DNA of 64,000 bases from Puccinellia tenuiflora (GCA_012064385.1 QRDG01000135.1:668660-732659); one strand, 5' to 3'; positions 1-12,685 are shown, counted from the stretch's first letter. A program made the numbers and translations. The notes: generated from the sequence alone by a model not told the origin.

Positions 1-1810
1 GATGCACATTTTGCCGGGAGCTTTAATTGCCCACAGGGCCTTCCAGAACTTCGCCTCTTCTTGCGTGTCCGACACCATGCCACGGCCAGTGGTGCTGCGC
101 TTTGCTTGGACCATCTCCGTCCTTGCTAACTTGTATCCAGACCTCACAGTGTACATACCAAACCGTGAGTATGGCCAGGACATGTAATCATCATCACCCA
201 TGCGACTAATGGGGATCTGCAGGATCTTGTCTGCCACCTCTTCCTCGAAGACAGAGCGCACCTGATTGACATTCCAAGATCGTGCATCCTCATCAAGCAA
301 GAAATCCACTGTCAAGCCAGCAGGGAGGGGTATAAGAGTGTGAAGCATTTCAGGTCTACTTCCCAGGATCCAATTATCTTGCTGGATCCGAATTCTGGAA
401 CCGTCTCCCACACACTCCTCTCTGAACCAACTGTCTGCCAAAGATGATGCTTCTCCAGGTGTACGAAGCAGACCGCGGACAAGGAGCATCCCAAAGGCCA
501 AAACTCACCATGAGGGAATAGCGCCCCTTCAAAACCTGAGCACACACAACGAGGTCGGGTCCGTGATCATCCGCCAGCATTGTCGCCCTAGCATGGCCTG
601 GTTGAACAGCTCCATATCGCGAAACCTCCTTTGAGGAAGATAACCAGTCCCAAGACCTCCAGTGCATTTTCCGCCTTCCATTCTCCCTCCCCCACCATTG
701 ATCAGCAATGGTTTTTCGCATCTGCTGACAAGTCGCAACTGGAAGTTGGAAACAGCTCATCACATCTGTCGGAATCGCTTGAATTACAGCCTTCAGCATG
801 ATCTCATTTCCTTTTCTTGAGAGCGGTCGATCCGACAGTCCGTTGACCCGCTGCCACATACGATCATAGATATACCGAAAAGTTAAAGTCGGCGCGCGGC
901 CAACATCAGTAGGCATGCCTAGGTAAGAGTCCTGAAGACGCTCAGTATGAACTCCTAGCTTGTTCTTCACGTCATTCTTGACATCCTCCTCGCAGCCATT
1001 ACCAAAGAAAATGGTTGATTTATCCAGATTGATTTTTTGCCCTGATCCGTCACAATAGAGCTTCAAAGTCCTCCCTAGAGCATCAACACTACGACTATCA
1101 CTTCGAGCAAAGAAGATACTGTCATCTGCGAACAGTAAATTGGAGATAGCAGGACCAAGTCTACCATTTTTGATACCTTGTAGTACACCTTGATCCTCCT
1201 GTTTACGCAGCAAACATGACAAACCTTCCATGCAAAGAAGAAATAGGTAGGGACTGATGGGGTCTCCTTGGCGGATGCCTCTAGACGGAACCAATGGTTC
1301 AGTAAGATCACCATTGACTCGGACCGCATAGCGTGCTTTTGTGACACACCTCATCACGGAGCTGATCCAAGTACTCTAGAAACCAAGCCGGGATAAACAA
1401 CCCTAAAGATAACTCCATTCAACCCGGTCATAAGATTTCATCATATCCACTTTTAACGCAAAGAAAGGCCTCTTTTCCCTTTGTTGTCGAATTGTATGAA
1501 GGCATTCGAAAGCAATCAGTGCATTGTCAGTGATCAATATCCCTGGAACAAAAGCACTTTGGTTCTCAGACACAACGGAGGGCAGCAAAACCTTCAATCT
1601 ATTAGCCAAAACCTTTGATGCAAGTTTATACAACACATTGCATAGACTGATCGGACCGAAATTCTTTAGGTGTTGGGGGTTAGTAATCTTCGGAATAAGA
1701 ACAATCACTGAATCAAAAAACCCCTCCGGAATATCCTCCCCACCCAAAAAACTCCGGACCACACCACATATCTCACCTTTGAGAAAATCCCAGTGGGTTT
1801 GGTAAAATAA
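1..1810 (-). pseudogene. LINE (non-LTR retrotransposon) ORF2 remnant: reverse transcriptase plus zinc-binding C-terminal region
   Basis: Read on the minus strand this is the second half of an L1-type plant LINE ORF2. From 1810 down to about 1403 lies the RT N-terminal part (motifs VLIPK, FGPISLCNVLYK, ENQSAFVPGI, and a KVDMMKSYDRVEW block around catalytic motif A). From 1357 to 374 follow RGIRQGDPISPYLF and the catalytic FADDS motif (near 1121-1132). From about 370 to 1 a frame-shifted zf-RVT-like region continues off the left edge. The reading frame breaks near 1360-1400 and 370-400, so no complete protein is made. The endonuclease half is missing: homology stops near 1810, either a 5' truncation at insertion or a later break. 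Family knowledge: RT copies the element RNA at the nicked target. The right-hand limit is approximate. Confidence 0.9.
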
Positions 1811-1913
1811 AGCTGTGACAAATATAGATCTGGAGGATGGATGTCGTAGCTTGACAAATTGAAATGGCGGGAGGAGGATCGTAGCATTTTGATTTGGACC
1901 ATCGGTTAATCAA

Positions 1914-3802
1914 GAGCATCTCCATTGGGGGGTCGTAGAAGGGCCGTAAAGCTTATTTAGTGCACCGGACAGAAAAACAGGTCACACCGGGGGGTCGTAA
2001 AGCCTTCGTCCAGCCCAAAATCTGTCCGGCACCGCGAACAGGGCCTCCAACTTTGGGGGCCGTTCCCAATAGAACGGCCGATTGTCGTCCCCAACCGCAA
2101 CACTCACCCCCGCCGCTCCCTGGCAAGGCCGGCCTTCTTCTCCGACGCAAACTCTTCTCTACCGGCATGACCAGTAAGTCCCCTCCCTCTCTCCCACCCG
2201 CAAGGTGTTCGGTTGTTTGCCGACAATCCATTCTTTTACGATTTTCGATGTTTCGATGCTTGTTTAGGCTATGGATTCGGACGACGAAATGATGTTTCAC
2301 CAAATGACGGAAGACATGACCGCCCTTCAAATGGATGATGAGGAGAATGAAATGGTCATCCGCATTCTTGTGGCGGCGGTGGAGGAGGACGAGGCGGAAC
2401 CCAAACGCGGAGGATCTAGGCCTGGAAAGAAGGGCAACACAAACCGGGAGCGGGCTACCGCACATATGCTATTGTTCAACGATTATTTTTGCACCAGCCG
2501 ACCAACGATGATGTTGCTTTTCGCCGGCGCTAGAGAGGTTTGTTCCAGACCATTGTGCATGGTGTGCGAGAATATGATAAGTACTTTGAGCTAAAGAGTG
2601 ACTGCACCAGACTTCTTGGATTCTCATCTATTCAGAAATGCTCCGTTGCTTTACGGTCTCTTGCATATGGGGCTCCCGCCGATTCTATGGTGGACTACTA
2701 CCGCATAGGTGAGTCAACAGCCACTGAATCCACTTACAGGTGTTGCAAGGCGGTGAATGTGGTGTTTCGACCAACGTATCTGAGACAACCAAATGCTGAA
2801 GACACAGTTTGGCTCTTGAGGTTTATCAGGGATGCTTGAAAGCATCAATTGCATGCATTGAAAGTGGAAGAATTGTCCGTATGCTTGGCAGGGGATGTAT
2901 AAAGGAGGACATCTTGGAGCATGCTCAGTTGTACTTGAAGCGGTGCCTGACTATGATACGTGGATCTGGCATTCTTTGGTATGGCCGGTGCTCACAACGA
3001 TATCAACGTGCTGCAACGTTCTCCGAATTTTGCCAGACTTGCCAATGGTCAAGCTCCCGACTGTAACTATGAGATCAACGGTCATCAGTACAACATGGGA
3101 TACTACCTAGCGGATGGCATCTATCCAACATACTCGACATTTGTGAAGACCATTCGCAATTCCGTTACTCCGGCAAAGAAATATTTTGCAAAGAAACAAG
3201 AGAGTGCTCGGAAAGATGTGGAACGAGCATTCGGTATACTTCAAGACCAGTTTGCGATCGTCAGGCATCCTTCTCTATCATAGTCGATAGAACAGATGTG
3301 GGAGATCATGAATGCTTGCATTATTATGCACAACATGATCATCGAGAATGAACGCGACCCTAACGTGCTTTTGCCGCCCCAACTTCCAGATGACCATTAT
3401 ATTCGGAACCCCTTCGACGGGCAGGGGCAGATTGAACCGGTGGTTCCTGGCCCGCCGCAAGTCTTTTTGGAATTTTTCGCGGTGCATCAGCAAATTCACG
3501 ATGGAGATGCGCATCAACAACTGCAGGATGGTTTAGTGGCGCACCTGTGGGAGCGCCATGGCGGAGAGGGCGATGGCCTTGTATGAAGCACAATTTAGAG
3601 GATTTTTAAACTTTATTGTTGTAATAAATAACTAGATTTGAAACTATTTGGCCGGAACATTCGTGCCCCGGCTGGCAATTCTATATTATGGATTCGATTT
3701 GATCTCATTTGCTTTGGGTCCGGCCGTTTAGAAGGTGCCGGTGTGAGAGGGCCCAATTGAAGGGTGCCGGACACAATTTAAGGCCTCCCCGTGGAGATGC
3801 TC
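1914..3802 (+). mobile_element. PIF/Harbinger DNA transposon, inactive
   Basis: Terminal inverted repeats begin GAGCATCTCC at 1914 and end with the complement at 3793-3802. The right flank is TAA (3803-3805) and the left flank is CAA (1911-1913), consistent with a TAA target duplication with one mutation. The element is about 1.9 kb and carries a broken DDE transposase. The first 190 bp are clearly related to the start of the element at 59826, so the two belong to one family. Confidence 0.85.
2271..3586 (+). pseudogene. PIF/Harbinger DDE transposase, broken
   Basis: The family enzyme cuts and pastes Harbinger elements. The reading starts at ATG 2271 (acidic N-terminus, then AHMLLFNDYF), is frame-shifted near 2530-2550, and resumes with VREYDKYF, a GFSSIQKCSVALRSLAYGAP-type block and LRQPNAEDT. 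Further pieces are MYKGGHLGACSVVLEAVPDY (frame at about 2895), GAHNDINVLQRSP (2960-3283), KDVERAFGILQ, and NACIIMHNMIIENE (3296-3586). At 2841-2867 the usual S-I-D-C-M-H-W core reads S-I-N-C-M-H-stop: the first catalytic Asp is Asn and the Trp codon is TGA. The second Asp (NDINVLQ) and the Glu (ERAFG) are still present. Several frameshifts and a TAG near 3282 make it non-functional. Confidence 0.85.
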
Positions 3803-4966
3803 TAACATTTTGATTGAGTATGATTATCCATCGCTCCGACGGACAAGCTGGTTTGGTACGGGGTACCCTGGTCTGGACGACTCTCCCTCCACGAGCTAAA
3901 CAGTGAGGCAAACTTATTTGGAACGGATCGGTTCTTGCCTTGCCTCCCACCCCACTTGATGGTTGATGCCCGTCGTGCATGCAGAAGTTATCCCTTGAAC
4001 AGATCCCGCTTAACCCTAATACAGTCGCGAGATCGCCGCGTTCTCGGTTCGTGCATGCACGTTTCGTCGGTCAGGCACGCACCCGACGTGGCATTACACG
4101 ACGGCGAGGAGGAGGAAGAAGAAGAAGTCCAGTCTTACCTGTTGTGCAATTTCATACACCATCTGAGAAAGAGATACCAGTAGCCGCCCATGGTCGGGCT
4201 GGGCATATGGTATGCATACGGTACAGATACAGCAGCGACTGGGCCCGATGAATCGAATCCAAGTAAGTAAATTATTATCCACAGTGGCAGGCACGCGCGA
4301 GGACACGTCGGCATCAATGGCAGGTGGCAGGCGATGGCCTCGCCCTCGCGGGAGCCAGCTGGGCTCTCTCCTCACTACACTACTCAAGTGCATATATATA
4401 CTGCTTGTTCGTAGCACCTGCCCTCCCATCCGATCCAATCCAGACCAATCCTGCACTCTGCATATAGAGATGAGATCATCACGTCGTTCATGCGGAGAAA
4501 CAGCTGTGTTCGTTTGTCCAGGAGCTAGCAGTCCCGGGGAAGGGGGCAGCTGCGAGTGGGCCGTGCATGCGTTAGTGATATGGATGTTGGTGCTGAGTAC
4601 CGAGCCTGACACTTGACAGTGGAGTCGAGTGGCCTCGTCTGCTCGTCCATGTCGGCGTCTTTCACAAACCCAAAAGCACTGCTAAGTGCTAATCTCTCCC
4701 AAATACTCGTAATTCTCACTACCTACTACTCCATACGGCATACCTAGACATTACGCCCGGTCCTACGTACGTTCTGGTAAGGCCGGACGATGATGAATGT
4801 GATTGAATGTGCATCGGAGCGACGCTCCCAAACACGGGACTTGGGTGAGTATTTAAAGTCGTATATTAATTTACCGGATTCAATGTAACGTCCGTATATG
4901 TCGGTAGTACTATAGCTAGCTGGCTTCGTTGCTTCATCGTTGCCGCACGATCCAGCGCGATCACTA
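3803..4966. other. Intergenic, nothing recognised
   Basis: No recognisable coding domain, terminal repeat or RNA gene was seen. The stretch has a purine-rich run near 4107-4130 and a TATATATA run near 4391-4399 but no gene follows. Open frames here (for example minus 4094-4612) have no family features and look like chance ORFs. Confidence 0.5.
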
Positions 4967-6065
4967 GGGGTGTGTTTGGTAGCCTATGTGGGCTCAGATT
5001 GTGTTTTCCAATAGAGACATGCCCACCTGAGGCAGGTTGAACTGAGATATATTTCTGTGTTTGGTAGCCTGTATGGACTGGACCGGGTTGTGATTAGATG
5101 TTGTTTGGTGGTCTGTATGTACTGGACCCTGCTCCCATGAATTGAAATTACAACTAGATCCAAAATTTTACACAAAAGACCTTGAACAAAATAAAAAAAG
5201 CAATCAAGTCCAATCACCCCATCGGGGCCTTGGCACATGGGAAGGTGCTCGTCGGCGGCCGAGGTGCTCCTCCCTGGTGGCACTCCGTGGCTCATCAGCG
5301 GCGCGTGTCCTGGCGATGGTAGGCTGCGACGCTGGGCCTGCGACCGTGGCGGCAGTAGGCAGCGGCTCGAGCCAGGCCTGTGGAGGTCGGCAGTGCGGGC
5401 AGAAGCTTGGTGGCACGGGGACGGAGGTCGCGACCTGGGGAGGAGCTTGGCTGCGGTGGGAGGAGCTCGGCTGCGGTAGGCGGCCGGTGCGTGCCGATGC
5501 AGTCCTGGATGCGGACCTTGCCGAGGAGCTCGGCGGCCGGTGCACCACACCCACGCACCGATGCGGTACTGGTCGAGGACGCGGAGCTTGTACTCCTTCG
5601 TAGCGGCGGTAGGCGGCAACGCCGGGAGGAGCTCCTCCCGCACCAAGTCCGGCGGCGGTAGGGCGGCCCGAGCCAGGCGCGTGCCGATGTGGTCCTGGAT
5701 GCGGACCTTGCCGAGGAGCTCAGCGGCCGGTGCACCACACCCACGCACCGGCGCTGGGAGGCGGGGTTGACTGGCGATTTTTCGGGCCGAGGGAGAAAGG
5801 AGAGAGAGGGGTGGGGGGTGAATGAGAGAGCGGGGCGGTGGGTGCTTGCGGGGCTACGCGCAGTGGGGCCCACACGTGAGGATTTTTCGGGATGAGCTCG
5901 GCCAGGCTTCGCTTGTGAAGCTCGATTTCTGCTTCCAACCCGGCCAGGTTAGAGGCCATTTTCGTATCGAGTGGGCATGGCCCAGACTGCTAACACAGGC
6001 TACCAAACAACAGAAAGTTGGGTGGGAAGAGATTTTCTGGTCTCACCCAGTCTACCAACACACCC
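4967..6065. mobile_element. Non-autonomous DNA transposon with TA-flanked inverted ends
   Basis: The left end GGGGTGTGTTTGGTAG (from 4967) is mirrored at the right end by CTACCAACACACCC (to 6065), and both sides are flanked by TA (4965-4966 and 6066-6067). Sub-terminal copies of TTTGGTAGCC occur again near 5053 and, inverted, near 5998-6008. The interior is GC-rich and contains a direct repeat of about 70 bp at 5491 and 5681 (offset 190 bp). No transposase is visible. TA flanks fit Tc1/Mariner-like insertion, but the superfamily is not certain. Long GC-rich ORFs inside show no family motif. Confidence 0.6.
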
Positions 6066-7540
6066 TAGATACCGGCTAGTTGCTGATTGATTCCGATGCA
6101 TAGACGTCGAAATGCAGATCGTTCTGAAATTTCGGTAGAATACAGTAAGTTTTCAGATATAAAAAGCAAATTTCTTATAATACTAGGGAATAGCTATGCC
6201 GATCGAGTCAAATACTCCTAGCTTATTCTGCCGTGCTTGACATAGCAGGCATGCCCTCTGGCCTCTACTGTAGAGTTGTACTACAATGGAAGAATTCAAA
6301 CAGCTATGTGGCATCATATATATAGCTCCTAACGCCTCTTTGTTCACCACTGAGTCAAGTAGTACTCGACGTGCTTCCTTACAGAGACACGTAGTGGTCA
6401 CCGTTTCAATTACAATGTCTTGCATTACCCTCCAATCTGGCTAGCTAGATGTCCGCAATACGTACTAGCGAACAACTCGAGCCGAGCAACCTAGATCACC
6501 GTCATGAATTTACATAGACGAGTGTTCTCACGTGCACCTCGACGAGTTCAAGCGTACGATGGTCTGCAGCGCATAGAAGCAAATGCAGTTACCATGATGA
6601 TACCAAGCCGATCTATGACGCATCTCCGCAGCCATGGTCCTTCAATGTGCATCATCTTATACAGATGACGGCTAGACTATGAGTTTCCGATGCCTTCCAT
6701 CTCTATCGGTGTTCATGGCTTGCACATTGCTCATGTTATTCAATGTTTTCATTCACGATATTTGCCACTACCATGATTTGATTGTGGTGGTGGTGAAATG
6801 TGTTCTTCAGTTCCTCTACTGTCCGTCACACTTGAAGATGAGTGTATATATGTGGGTTGTCACCAATGCATGGTCATGTTGGTTGCGAGCTCATGCATGG
6901 CTCAAACCATTATTAGTTCACCAACGTTCAAGGATCTGTACCTTGGCTGCTTTTATTTATTGTACAAACCATGGTTTGGCTACTTACATATAAGACCATG
7001 TAAATTGTAAATTGTACTCACCCAATCTAGAAATATAAGAGGCATAGTTATGAGGGCAATCAAAATTTTAAACCTTAAGCACCTTATGAGGGCAATCAAA
7101 ATATTAAACCTTAAACCTTGTCGTATGTGTCTTGGGAAATTATTTTTATTCGGACATGTATGAGTCTTGGTGCTAGATTTGTTTTAGTACTTCAAGGTAT
7201 TTTCCAAGCAATATTTATAGTATAAATCACGCGTATTGCAACAAAATATCAAATATATTTATCTCTATAATTTCCACTTTTATCCTATAATTTTGATATT
7301 CGACAAATTTTACCCCAAATAAAAGATTTGACCTATTTTACATATTAATGGTAATATCATGACATCTTTTTGTCGTTTATTATTTTTCATCCGCATCCTA
7401 GTCAATTTCCACACCCACCTGACATGTAGCTAGACCTATGAGTTTGGGAAAAGATAAAATAGGGCAAAACCATCACAATGCGACAACTAATGGATACAAA
7501 TGTTGGTTGATTTTAAAATAAGGTCAACATTTACTCTATN
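6066..7540. other. Intergenic, AT-rich to the right, nothing recognised
   Basis: No gene or structured repeat could be supported. A short direct repeat (CTTATGAGGGCAATCAAAAT-like) occurs near 7048 and 7083. An unresolved base N is at 7540, directly before the next MITE. Confidence 0.5.
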
Positions 7541-7934
7541 TGTATAGGATCACCCTTTAGGTGAGATCGTATGATCGATTTTTTACATGAACATATTATG
7601 TTCAAAATTTTGAAAAAATTGACAGCATGCATCTCTGCTATATTGCAACGTCAAAAAATTTCAAGTTCAAATTCGATCTACAGTTGGAGAAACAAAAAAA
7701 AGAAATTTCGGCGTGAATAGTGCGAAACACCTGTGCACTCACATCTGACACTATTCACAGTATGATTTAGTATTTTTGTTTCTCACGCTGTAGATCGAAT
7801 TTTGAGCTGATTTTTTTTAAGTTGTGCAAAGTACCGGTAGGATGTTGTGTAATTTTTTCGATTTTTTAACAATTCACAAATATGTTTTTTTTACAGTGAT
7901 CCTATGATCTCACCTAAAGGGGTGATCCTATACA
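7541..7934. mobile_element. MITE with about 40-bp inverted ends
   Basis: TGTATAGGATCACCCTTTAG at 7541 and the following GTGAGATC block are mirrored by GATCTCACC...GGTGATCCTATACA ending at 7934, with one extra base in the right arm. Further inside, GTGAATAGTG-type and CACTATTCAC-type sequences also face each other. 394 bp, no coding capacity. The left target duplication cannot be read because of the N at 7540. Confidence 0.75.
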
Positions 7935-8101
7935 AGTCTTCCCCCCGAACAGGGCCCCCAAAATCAAGGCCCCCCGTCTAGATATGTATGCCTATATGTT
8001 ATAAGCCCAGAAAAAAAGAAAAAGTCTTTTAGCTAATGGGCCAGAGAGGTAAAGGGTCGTACATATAGGAAAAAAAAACTGAGCTATAGCTGCGTTTAGG
8101 T

Positions 8102-9705
8102 GAGTACTACTCCGTTCCATAATGTAATCTTTTTTATCATTTCTCTTTCCATCCGTATCTAGACATGTTTTAGTGTAAGGTTCAAATGAATCTTGCACTA
8201 AAAACATGTCTAGATACGAATGGAAAGAGAAATGCTAAAAAAGGCTTACATTATGGAACGGAGGGAGTAGTTAGCATAAAACTATCACATTACAGTTGAA
8301 ATTCCGGAAAACTATCACTTTACGTTTCAATCGCAAAAAACTACCACATTTTGGTCCGTTGTTGCAATGTGCACAAATCCGTGTCTAAACAAAAATTGGC
8401 AGCGATTCTGACAGGTGGGGACCCACTTCCTGACTGACGTGATGGTGCTAGATGGCGCGTTGTCTGCCTTTTTGCATGTAGGTTCTCAACTTTTGAAGAT
8501 AAATTACACACAGGTCCCTAGCCCCCGCAGATTTCACAAAACCTCTTTTTTAAAACCTTCATAACTTTTAATACTAATTCAAATGGAAAAACTTTGAATG
8601 TGAAAAGTGCACAAAATATTTGAATATTTTAAATATAAACTTTTTTCAAACCTTTAACTTTTAAATACCGATTCAAATCGACAAACTTTTAATATTAAAA
8701 GTGCTAAGTAATGTTTGAATATCACAATTTTTTTGAAACCTTCATAACTTTTAAATATTAATTCTAATGGAAAAACTTTTAATATGAAAAGTGCTCAGAA
8801 ATATATGAATATTTCAAATAGACATATTATTTATAGTATTTGGAGTTATATTTTTTAAGTTATGAATTCCCAAAGTATACATTATTAATAGAAGTAATTT
8901 TAATTGTTGCATTTTAACTATACTACTTCAGATAATTAAAATTATACTATTTGATACATTTCTAGAATTAGTATAAAGTATACATTATTAATAGAAGTAA
9001 TTTTAATTATTTGTATATTTTAATTATACTACTCAGATAATTAAAATTATACTATTTGAAATATTGAAAGATTTCCAGAATTAGTATACTATAAATAACT
9101 TTAAAAATATAACTCCAAATACTATAATTAATATGTCTATTTGAATTATTCAAATATTTTGAGCACTTTTTATATTAAAAGTTTTCCCATTTGAATTAGT
9201 ACTTAAAAGTTATGAAGGTTTGAAAAATTGCTTATATTGAAAATATCTAAACATTTCTGGGCACTTTTCATATTAAAAGTTTTTCCATTTGAATTAATAT
9301 TTAAAATATATAAAGTTTGAAAAAGTTTATATCTGCAATATTCGAACATTTATGAGCACTTTTCATATTAAGTTTTTTCTATTTAAATTGATTTTTTAAA
9401 GTTATGAAGGTTTGAAAAAATAAATATGAGTTTTCTGAAAACTCCGGGGTGCCAGGGACCCGTGTGTAATTTGTGTTCGAAAATTGAGGACCTATGTGCA
9501 AAACGAAAAGGCGCGCCGTCTTGCACCGCCACGTCAGCCTGGAAAGTGGGTCCCACCTGTCAGAATCGTTATCAATTCTGTTTAGACACGGATTGTGCAC
9601 ATTGCAACAAACGGACCAAAATGTGGTAGTTTTTTGCGATTGAAACGTAAAGTGGTAGTTTTCCGGAATTTCAACTTTAATGTGGTAGTTTTATGCTAAC
9701 TACTC
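8102..9705. mobile_element. Mutator-like foldback element (long inverted arms)
   Basis: The two halves are inverted copies over most of their length. Arms start GAGTA|GTTAGCATAAAAC (the bar marks the Stowaway insertion) and end GTTTTATGCTAACTACTC at 9705. Each arm has a GC-richer outer part of about 250 bp and an AT-rich inner part built of roughly 95-bp units containing TTCATATTAAAAGTTTTTCC. The flanks TGCGTTTAGGT (8091-8101) and TGCGTTTGGT (9706-9715) look like a 10-11 bp target duplication with one indel, which fits Mutator-like insertion. No transposase. The same family recurs at 40297 and 42461. Confidence 0.8.
8107..8267. mobile_element. Stowaway MITE nested in the foldback 5' arm
   Basis: The left end CTACTCCGTTCCATAATGTAA and right end TTACATTATGGAACGGAGGGAG are inverted copies, and TA flanks both sides (8105-8106, 8268-8269). 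About 160 bp, typical size and ends for Triticeae Stowaway (Tc1/Mariner) MITEs. It lies 5 bp inside the terminal repeat of the foldback element. Confidence 0.9.
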
Positions 9706-9715
9706 TGCGTTTGGT

Positions 9716-10177
9716 CTTCCGTGAGTTTCGTGCAGGAAATCCGCCATTCGCCCTTTCGTTCGAATCTTGGCATCCTGCGGCCGGCGCTCAGCGATTCCGA
9801 AGCGGCAGCTTGCAGCTTAGCGCTCTACCCTATCATAAATGATGTTGCATCAAGAAATGTTTGAAGAATTTTTAAGGTAATATGTATAAGTTATTTGAAA
9901 TATGCTTTCTGATTTTGATTGCATTTGAGTGTCATTGATAATTTATTTTACGTGTTATTGACAATATAAATGTTCATTGTATGATATCTATATTAAGGGC
10001 CTCAAATTTTTGTTTCGAACATGGCCCCGAAAATCTCAGGGCCGGCCTTGGTCGACGACGGCCACAACGCACTCCATGGCGGTGTTGGGGCTCCTGCTCG
10101 TGATCATGTTCCCGTCGAAATCTCGCACTTGCTAGCGCCCGCCAGCAGTCCGGTTATGGATGTGTGTTGTCGCCTTC
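9716..10177. other. Intergenic, possible transposon end
   Basis: No gene. A CAGGGCCGGCC sequence near 10038-10048 resembles a hAT-type terminus, but no matching left end with an 8-bp target duplication could be established. Confidence 0.35.
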
Positions 10178-10824
10178 TTAGAGCATCTCTAGCAGACACC
10201 GCATTTCCTCCAAAACTGCAAAATAACCGCTGTTTTGCGGTTTGGCGCCGAAAACGCGGCACGACCAGACACTGCATTTTCGGCCGACCTGCAAAAAAAA
10301 TTGAGGGCTCCCGCAGTTTTCCCCCCCGGAACCGCGAAACTGGCGATTTTCCCCCCGACCCGGCGGCGGACTGCATTATTGACGCGATTTGCGCGGGAGG
10401 GAAGTTTCAGCTAGGCAGTTGTGGTTTCCCTCTCCCCCGCCGCCGCCGATCTGCACTTCCCCACCACCGGCGACCTCGCCGAGCCCTACAGCGCCGCCAT
10501 GGACACCTCCGACCCCGCGCTCGTCACCGTCGCAGTTGGATTGGCCAAATCCAGCGGCGTCGGCAAGACGATGGATGTCCGCAGCGGCCAGGTCGTGACC
10601 TCGGCGGAACCGTCCGCCATGGGCGTCGCTCGCAAGCGGCTCGGCACCGTCCTTGTCCAGGGAGGCGTGCCCGCCCCGGCGCCGCCGCCGTCGCTTCCGA
10701 CCCGCAGGTGGGCAAACGTAAACGGTCGTCGGTGACAAAACGACCTACAGCTTCGTCGCCCATCGCCGCCTCCGCCACCCGTGCCCCCGCCCCTGCCCCT
10801 GCCCCTGCCCCTGCCCCCGCCCCT

Positions 10825-12685
10825 TGTTGGGAATATGCCCTAGAGGCAATAATAAAATGATTTATTAGCATATCATGTTTATGATAATAGTTTATTATCC
10901 ATGCTATAATTGTATTAACCGGAAACATAATACATGTGTGGAATATAAACAAACAGGTGTCCCTAGTAAGCCTCTACCGGACTAGTTCGTTAGTCAAGAG
11001 ATGGTTAGAGTTTCCTAACCATGGACTTGTTACAGTCACTTGATACGGAGTCATATCATTAGGAGTATGATGTGATGGACAAGACCCGATAATAAAGAGT
11101 TGCAATTGATCGTGTCACACAAGTTTCATTGCCAACACTTTTAGTATGCCAAGTATAGTTTCCTTAGACCATGAGATTATGTCATTCCCATTTACCGGAG
11201 GAATACTTTTGTGGACATCAAACGTCACTTCGTAACTGGGTGATTATAAAGGTGGCTTTCAGGGTATCTCCGATTGTATTTGTTGGGTGACATGAATCAA
11301 GAGTGGGATTTGTCATTCCTTGTGACGGAAAAGATTATCTCTGGGCCCTCTCGGTAATATAGCATCAGAAAGGTTGCAACCATGTGATTAAGTGTTAATC
11401 ATGGAGATCCTATATTATGACGAGTAAAGAGAATTTGCCAGGTAACGAAGATGAAACTAGATATAGAGATATCGACGATCAAATCTCGGGCAAATTAAAT
11501 ATCGGTGAGACAAAGGGAATCGTATATGAGATTAAGAATCTCCGGCATCGTGGTTCAATCGATAAAGAACTTCGTTGAATATGTAGAAGTCAATATGGGC
11601 ATCCCGGTCCAGCTGTTGATTATTGATATGATCATGTCTGCATGTTCTCGAACCCGTAGGGTCCACACACTTAACGCTCCGATATAGCTAGGGTTGGCGA
11701 TGAGATAATTGATGGAATGAACGAATGTTGATTCGAAGTCTCGGATGGGATCCTGGACATCACGAGGAGTTTCGTAGTGGTCCGGAGAATAAGATTCATA
11801 TAAGGAAAGTGGTTCCGGAGGTATCGGAAAAGTTCCGGGATTTTCTGGAAGGGTTCCGGAATATTCTAGAAAGTTCTAGAGGAGTCTAGAAGTGGGACCC
11901 ACATAAGATATGGGGCCCACATGGACCAAAGGGGTGCTGCTGGCCACTTGGGCCAGCCGCACCACACAAGGGCCCATATGGGCCAAACCGGCCAAAGAGG
12001 CCCAAAGGGGGGCGCCCCAACTTGGGGGCCAAGGCAAGGGGGGGCCGGCCAGCCCTTGCCCTAACCCTAGCCGCCCCATATAAAGGAGGGGCAGGGGAGG
12101 GGTGCGGACCAGCCCAAGGCTGCCCTAGCCGCACCCTCCCTTGGCGCCCTAGCCGCCGCCCCTTCACCTCCATAGCCGGCGCCACCTCTCTCCCCGGAGG
12201 GCTGCCGCCACCACCACCTCCATGGCCTAGCCGCACCACCCCTAGTGTAGGGCTGCTGCTGCACCTCCTCCTCTCCCTCTCCTCTTGCTTGGCTTGGCGA
12301 AGCCATGCTTGTGGAGATCATCATCATCAACGCCATCACAACCATCGTGGTGTCGAGATCCATCTAGCCATCTCCACCTTGCTTGCGGGATCAAGAAGGC
12401 GGAGATCTACATCGAGTCGTACGTGTGGATACCGCGGAGGTGCTACCCCTTGTGGCACTTCGTCGGATTGGACTTCGAGGAAATACATCTCCTCGCGACT
12501 AGATGAGTCTAGTTGCGGGGATCGACTAGCCAATCCCTGCACCGACAAAACGCGTTTGTTCGATCTTCAAGGGTATGAAATAAGGATCTCATCTTCGCTA
12601 CCTCCATATAGTAGATCTAGATCCTTGGGGTTTATTCCGCCTGTTGCGTAGGAAAATTTTTGTTTTCTATGCTGTGACCCCTTCA
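10825..12685 (+). repeat. 5' LTR of the Copia-like element
   Basis: 1861 bp, starting TG and ending CA. A TATAAA box lies at 12079-12084 within a GC-rich region. It differs from the 3' LTR by scattered substitutions and indels, including a segment of roughly 30 bp near 11450-11480 absent from the 3' copy. Confidence 0.9.

Noticed and set aside
4984..5873. Long GC-rich ORFs on both strands
   Set aside because: Overlapping open frames on both strands in a GC-rich transposon interior with an internal duplication; no recognisable domain.
8560..9420. Regular AT-rich repeats resembling a CRISPR-like array
   Set aside because: Units are about 95 bp, imperfect, inverted about a centre, and lie inside a foldback transposon in plant DNA.
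7943..10052. Possible large hAT element (CAGGGCC motifs at both ends)
   Set aside because: The ends do not pair convincingly and no 8-bp target duplication was found.
11886..12651. ORFs in the GC-rich half of the LTR
   Set aside because: Both LTRs show them; they arise from Pro/Ala-rich composition in untranslated LTR sequence.
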